A stretch of 64,000 bases of DNA from CAVQEG01 sp963711465 (GTDB lineage Bacteria; Bacteroidota; Ignavibacteria; OLB7). Position 1 is the first letter of the stretch, and each line of letters starts with the position of its first letter. A program made the translations under genes and the position numbers. Shown here one piece after another: positions 62,199 to 64,000 of the stretch. The stretch spans positions 1,426,001 to 1,490,000 of the forward strand of contig CAVQEG010000001.1 of NCBI GenBank assembly GCA_963711465.1, in the 5' to 3' direction. The notes under the pieces are model-generated. The model saw only the letters and a list, made by a program, of their open reading frames with translations, was not told where the DNA came from and ran no database searches.

Positions 62199-62606
62199 TC
62201 AATCCTGATGGAGCGGGTGGCTGATGGCATCCGGCGGCGGGTTCATCGTATCGACCATCCCCCGCCGGTCGGCGGGATTCAGATCGCCAACACCGACGAG
62301 CACCTCGTTGTCCACCTGAGCGACGCCGTCGATGGCGCTGACGACGGCAGCGGCCTTCTGCTTCAGAGAGTCACTCGACACCGTACCGGTGAGCACGAGG
62401 CCCTTCTCGGTGATGTCCGCCGAAACTCTCTCGAGACCGTCGACGCCGTGGAGCGTCGAATCGATCTGCCCGAGACTCACATCGACGCCCTCGGGCGTCG
62501 CCTGGTCGGCTGCCGTGCGCTCGCCGTTGTCGCTGCACGCGGCGAGCCCGAAGCCAATCGAGAGGACCAGTACGAACGCCATCAGTCGCCTGGCCGGATT
62601 TCGCAT
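62199..62606 (-). CDS. BON-domain lipoprotein
   Basis: A 135-aa protein from ATG 62606 (GAGG 6 nt upstream). The N-terminus is a lipoprotein signal: MRNPARRLMAFVLVLSIGFG with the lipobox LAAC-S. A single BON domain follows: VDVSLGQIDSTLHGVDGLER, VSADITEKGLVLTGTVSSDS, LKQKAAAVVSAIDGVAQVDN, EVLVG. BON domains (as in OsmY and Kbp) bind phospholipids or envelope components; the role here is unknown. The tail is short and Pro/Asp-rich. It follows rsmI by about 100 bp on the same strand. Confidence 0.9.
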   Translation of the reverse strand: MRNPARRLMAFVLVLSIGFGLAACSDNGERTAADQATPEGVDVSLGQIDSTLHGVDGLERVSADITEKGLVLTGTVSSDSLKQKAAAVVSAIDGVAQVDNEVLVGVGDLNPADRRGMVDTMNPPPDAISHPLHQD

Positions 62607-62707
62607 CGTCGCCTCGCTGCATTGTTGGCTGAATTCAGAATTCCACTCAATGCGACGCAACGCGGTCAACATACATGCCACCGGGCCTGCGGCGAGCGGC
62701 GCGCCGA

Positions 62708-63409
62708 TCAGTTCCCCGACCCCTCGATGACGACGACGAACTCACCGCGGACCGCCGCCCGTGACTCGAGTTCGTGCGCCGCGCGCGCCGCCGTATCGCG
62801 AATGAATTCTTCATGGAGCTTCGTCAGCTCCCGCGCAACGACCACCCGGCGCTCGGCGCCGAAGTGCTCGACGATTTCACCAAGCAGCTTCACGATCCGG
62901 TGGGGCGATTCGTAGAGGACGACCGTCCGCGGTTCCTCGGCAAGCCGGCGCAGCATCGTCTGGCGACCCTTCTTGTGCGGCAGGAATCCTTCGAACACGA
63001 ACGCGTCGGTTGGAAACCCGCTGCCGACGATGGCCGTGACGAACGCAGTCGGACCGGGCAGGGGCTCGACGCGAATTCCTTCCCCAATCGCTGCGCTGAT
63101 CAGCCGTGTGCCCGGATCACTGATTCCCGGCGTCCCGGCATCGCTCGCGAGCGCCACGTCCGCCCCGCCACGGAGGATCGCGAGCACTTCACCGATTCTG
63201 CCCGATTCGTTTCTGGCGAACAGACTGATCAGGCGGGGCTTTTCAATCTCCAGGTGCGTCAGCAACCGACCGGTGACACGGGTATCCTCGCACGCAATCA
63301 CCGGCGCTTCGCGCAGCACGCGGATGGCGCGGACGGTGATGTCCTCCAGATTCCCGATGGGCGTGGGAACGATGAAGAGCGTACCCGTGTGCTCGGCAGC
63401 CGTGTTCAT
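62708..63409 (-). CDS. rsmI: 16S rRNA (cytidine-1402 2'-O)-methyltransferase
   Basis: RsmI methylates the ribose of C1402 in 16S rRNA, tuning start-codon selection. A 233-aa SAM-dependent tetrapyrrole-methylase-fold enzyme: GTLFIVPTPIGNLEDITVRA, CEDTRVTGRLLTHLEI, ALASDAGTPGISDPGTRLIS, VEPLPGPTAFVTAIVGSGFP, FVFEGFLPHKKGRQ, VLYESPHRIVKLLGEI. Shorter at the C-terminus than E. coli RsmI (about 286 aa). It overlaps the tadA stop by 4 bp, so the two genes are translationally linked. Confidence 0.96.
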   Translation of the reverse strand: MNTAAEHTGTLFIVPTPIGNLEDITVRAIRVLREAPVIACEDTRVTGRLLTHLEIEKPRLISLFARNESGRIGEVLAILRGGADVALASDAGTPGISDPGTRLISAAIGEGIRVEPLPGPTAFVTAIVGSGFPTDAFVFEGFLPHKKGRQTMLRRLAEEPRTVVLYESPHRIVKLLGEIVEHFGAERRVVVARELTKLHEEFIRDTAARAAHELESRAAVRGEFVVVIEGSGN

Positions 63410-63921
63410 CGGCCCTCACCCGGCACGTCGGTTGCCCGGTTGTCACCTGTGGCCGGAGCCCCTGTCGAGGAATCACGTCGGCGCTGAAAGTACTCCCGCA
63501 TCAGTTCGGCGCACTCGACGTCGAGCACGCCGCCATAGGTCTCGCTCATGTGGTTGAGCCGTCGATCGGTGGTGATCGAGTAGAGCGTGCCGGCAGCGCC
63601 CGCCTTGGCGTCGTAGGCACCGAAGATCAGCCGCGGGATACGGGCGTTGACGATCGCCCCCGCGCACATCGGACACGGTTCGAGCGTGACGTAGAGCGTG
63701 CAGTCCTCCAGCCACTTGGAACCAAGGGCTTCGGCGGCAGCGGTAATGGCGATCATCTCGGCGTGGGCCGTCGGGTCGTGCAGCAGTTCCACCTGATTGT
63801 GGCCACGGCCGATCACGCGATCGTTATGGACGACCACCGCACCGACCGGCACTTCGTCCTCCCGCAGCGCGCTGTGCGCTTCCCGCAGTGCCTGAGACAT
63901 GAAGCGTTCGTGGTACGTCAT
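63406..63921 (-). CDS. tadA: tRNA-specific adenosine deaminase
   Basis: TadA converts A34 to inosine in tRNA-Arg(ACG). At 171 aa it carries the zinc site H53-A-E55 (PTAHAEMIAI) and PCPMCAG with C83/C86, plus VPVGAVVVHNDRVIGRGHNQ and LIFGAYDAKAGAAGTLY, which are typical of TadA rather than cytosine or guanine deaminases. The C-terminus has the Glu/Arg-rich helix ELMREYFQRRRD and a 25-residue disordered tail. It overlaps rsmI by 4 bp. Confidence 0.95.
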   Translation of the reverse strand: MTYHERFMSQALREAHSALREDEVPVGAVVVHNDRVIGRGHNQVELLHDPTAHAEMIAITAAAEALGSKWLEDCTLYVTLEPCPMCAGAIVNARIPRLIFGAYDAKAGAAGTLYSITTDRRLNHMSETYGGVLDVECAELMREYFQRRRDSSTGAPATGDNRATDVPGEGR

Positions 63922-64000
63922 TGCATCGGATTTCGCGTGTATGGGCCGTGCACCGACCGGTGCGTTCGAATCCCCGCACGCGTCGTCGTAACTTGCATTC

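Noticed and set aside
63961..63984. T-loop-like sequence (GTTCGAATCCC) suggesting a tRNA at the right edge
   Set aside because: The flanks pair as GTGCG/CGCAC around a 10-nt loop, not as a 5-bp T stem with a 7-nt loop, and no anticodon or D arm fits within the window.

Overview
The window reads as a chromosome piece from a GC-rich bacterium of the Bacteroidota-Chlorobiota (FCB) group, possibly a Kapaibacteria- or Ignavibacteria-like lineage. This is inferred from a type IX secretion (T9SS) sorting domain on a glycoside hydrolase, a PorV/PorQ-family outer-membrane protein, TonB-dependent receptors with carboxypeptidase-like N-domains, a GWxTD protein, Bacteroidota-type promoters (TTG, 21 nt, TATATTTG), and a fused str-S10-spc-alpha ribosomal cluster in which map sits between secY and infA and adk is absent. 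The exact phylum cannot be fixed from sequence reading alone.

Layout. (1) 1-8125, minus strand: a probable operon of three unassigned genes, namely a secreted 354-aa protein, a giant 1725-aa beta-rich protein with a twin-arginine-like N-terminus, and a protein of at least 518 aa cut by the left edge. This is the best candidate for an undescribed system. (2) 8381-11950: smc. (3) 11951-13747: a decayed zone with an IS3-type transposase remnant, a 16-bp tandem repeat and an NADP-binding oxidoreductase with its Rossmann core deleted. (4) 13748-19108: a secreted GH44 glucanase with a T9SS C-terminal domain, then convergently a GH2-like protein that appears to lack both catalytic glutamates and carries a polytopic membrane domain. 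(5) 19550-23133: heptosyltransferase and lipid A acyltransferase genes behind a GWxTD protein gene (envelope biogenesis). (6) 23148-35444: a PorV-like protein, a giant secreted protein and two tandem paralogous TonB-dependent receptors. (7) 35567-38948: serA, a class V aminotransferase (a likely serine pathway pair) and engB. (8) 39087-60401: 30 genes on the minus strand from rpsL to rplQ, with fusA, tuf, secY, map, infA and rpoA, closed by a good intrinsic terminator after rplQ. (9) 60632-63921: a YgjP-like metallopeptidase gene (plus strand), an esterase gene, a BON-domain lipoprotein gene, rsmI and tadA.

Several transcription units end in long GC-rich hairpins without a U-tract (24276-24306, 28367-28400, 32100-32144, 35467-35509, 62136-62180), which looks like a local habit of this genome. 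No tRNA, rRNA or CRISPR array was found. Four start codons were placed at GTG or TTG because family length and Shine-Dalgarno position demand it (rplF, rpsJ, rpsL, rpoA).
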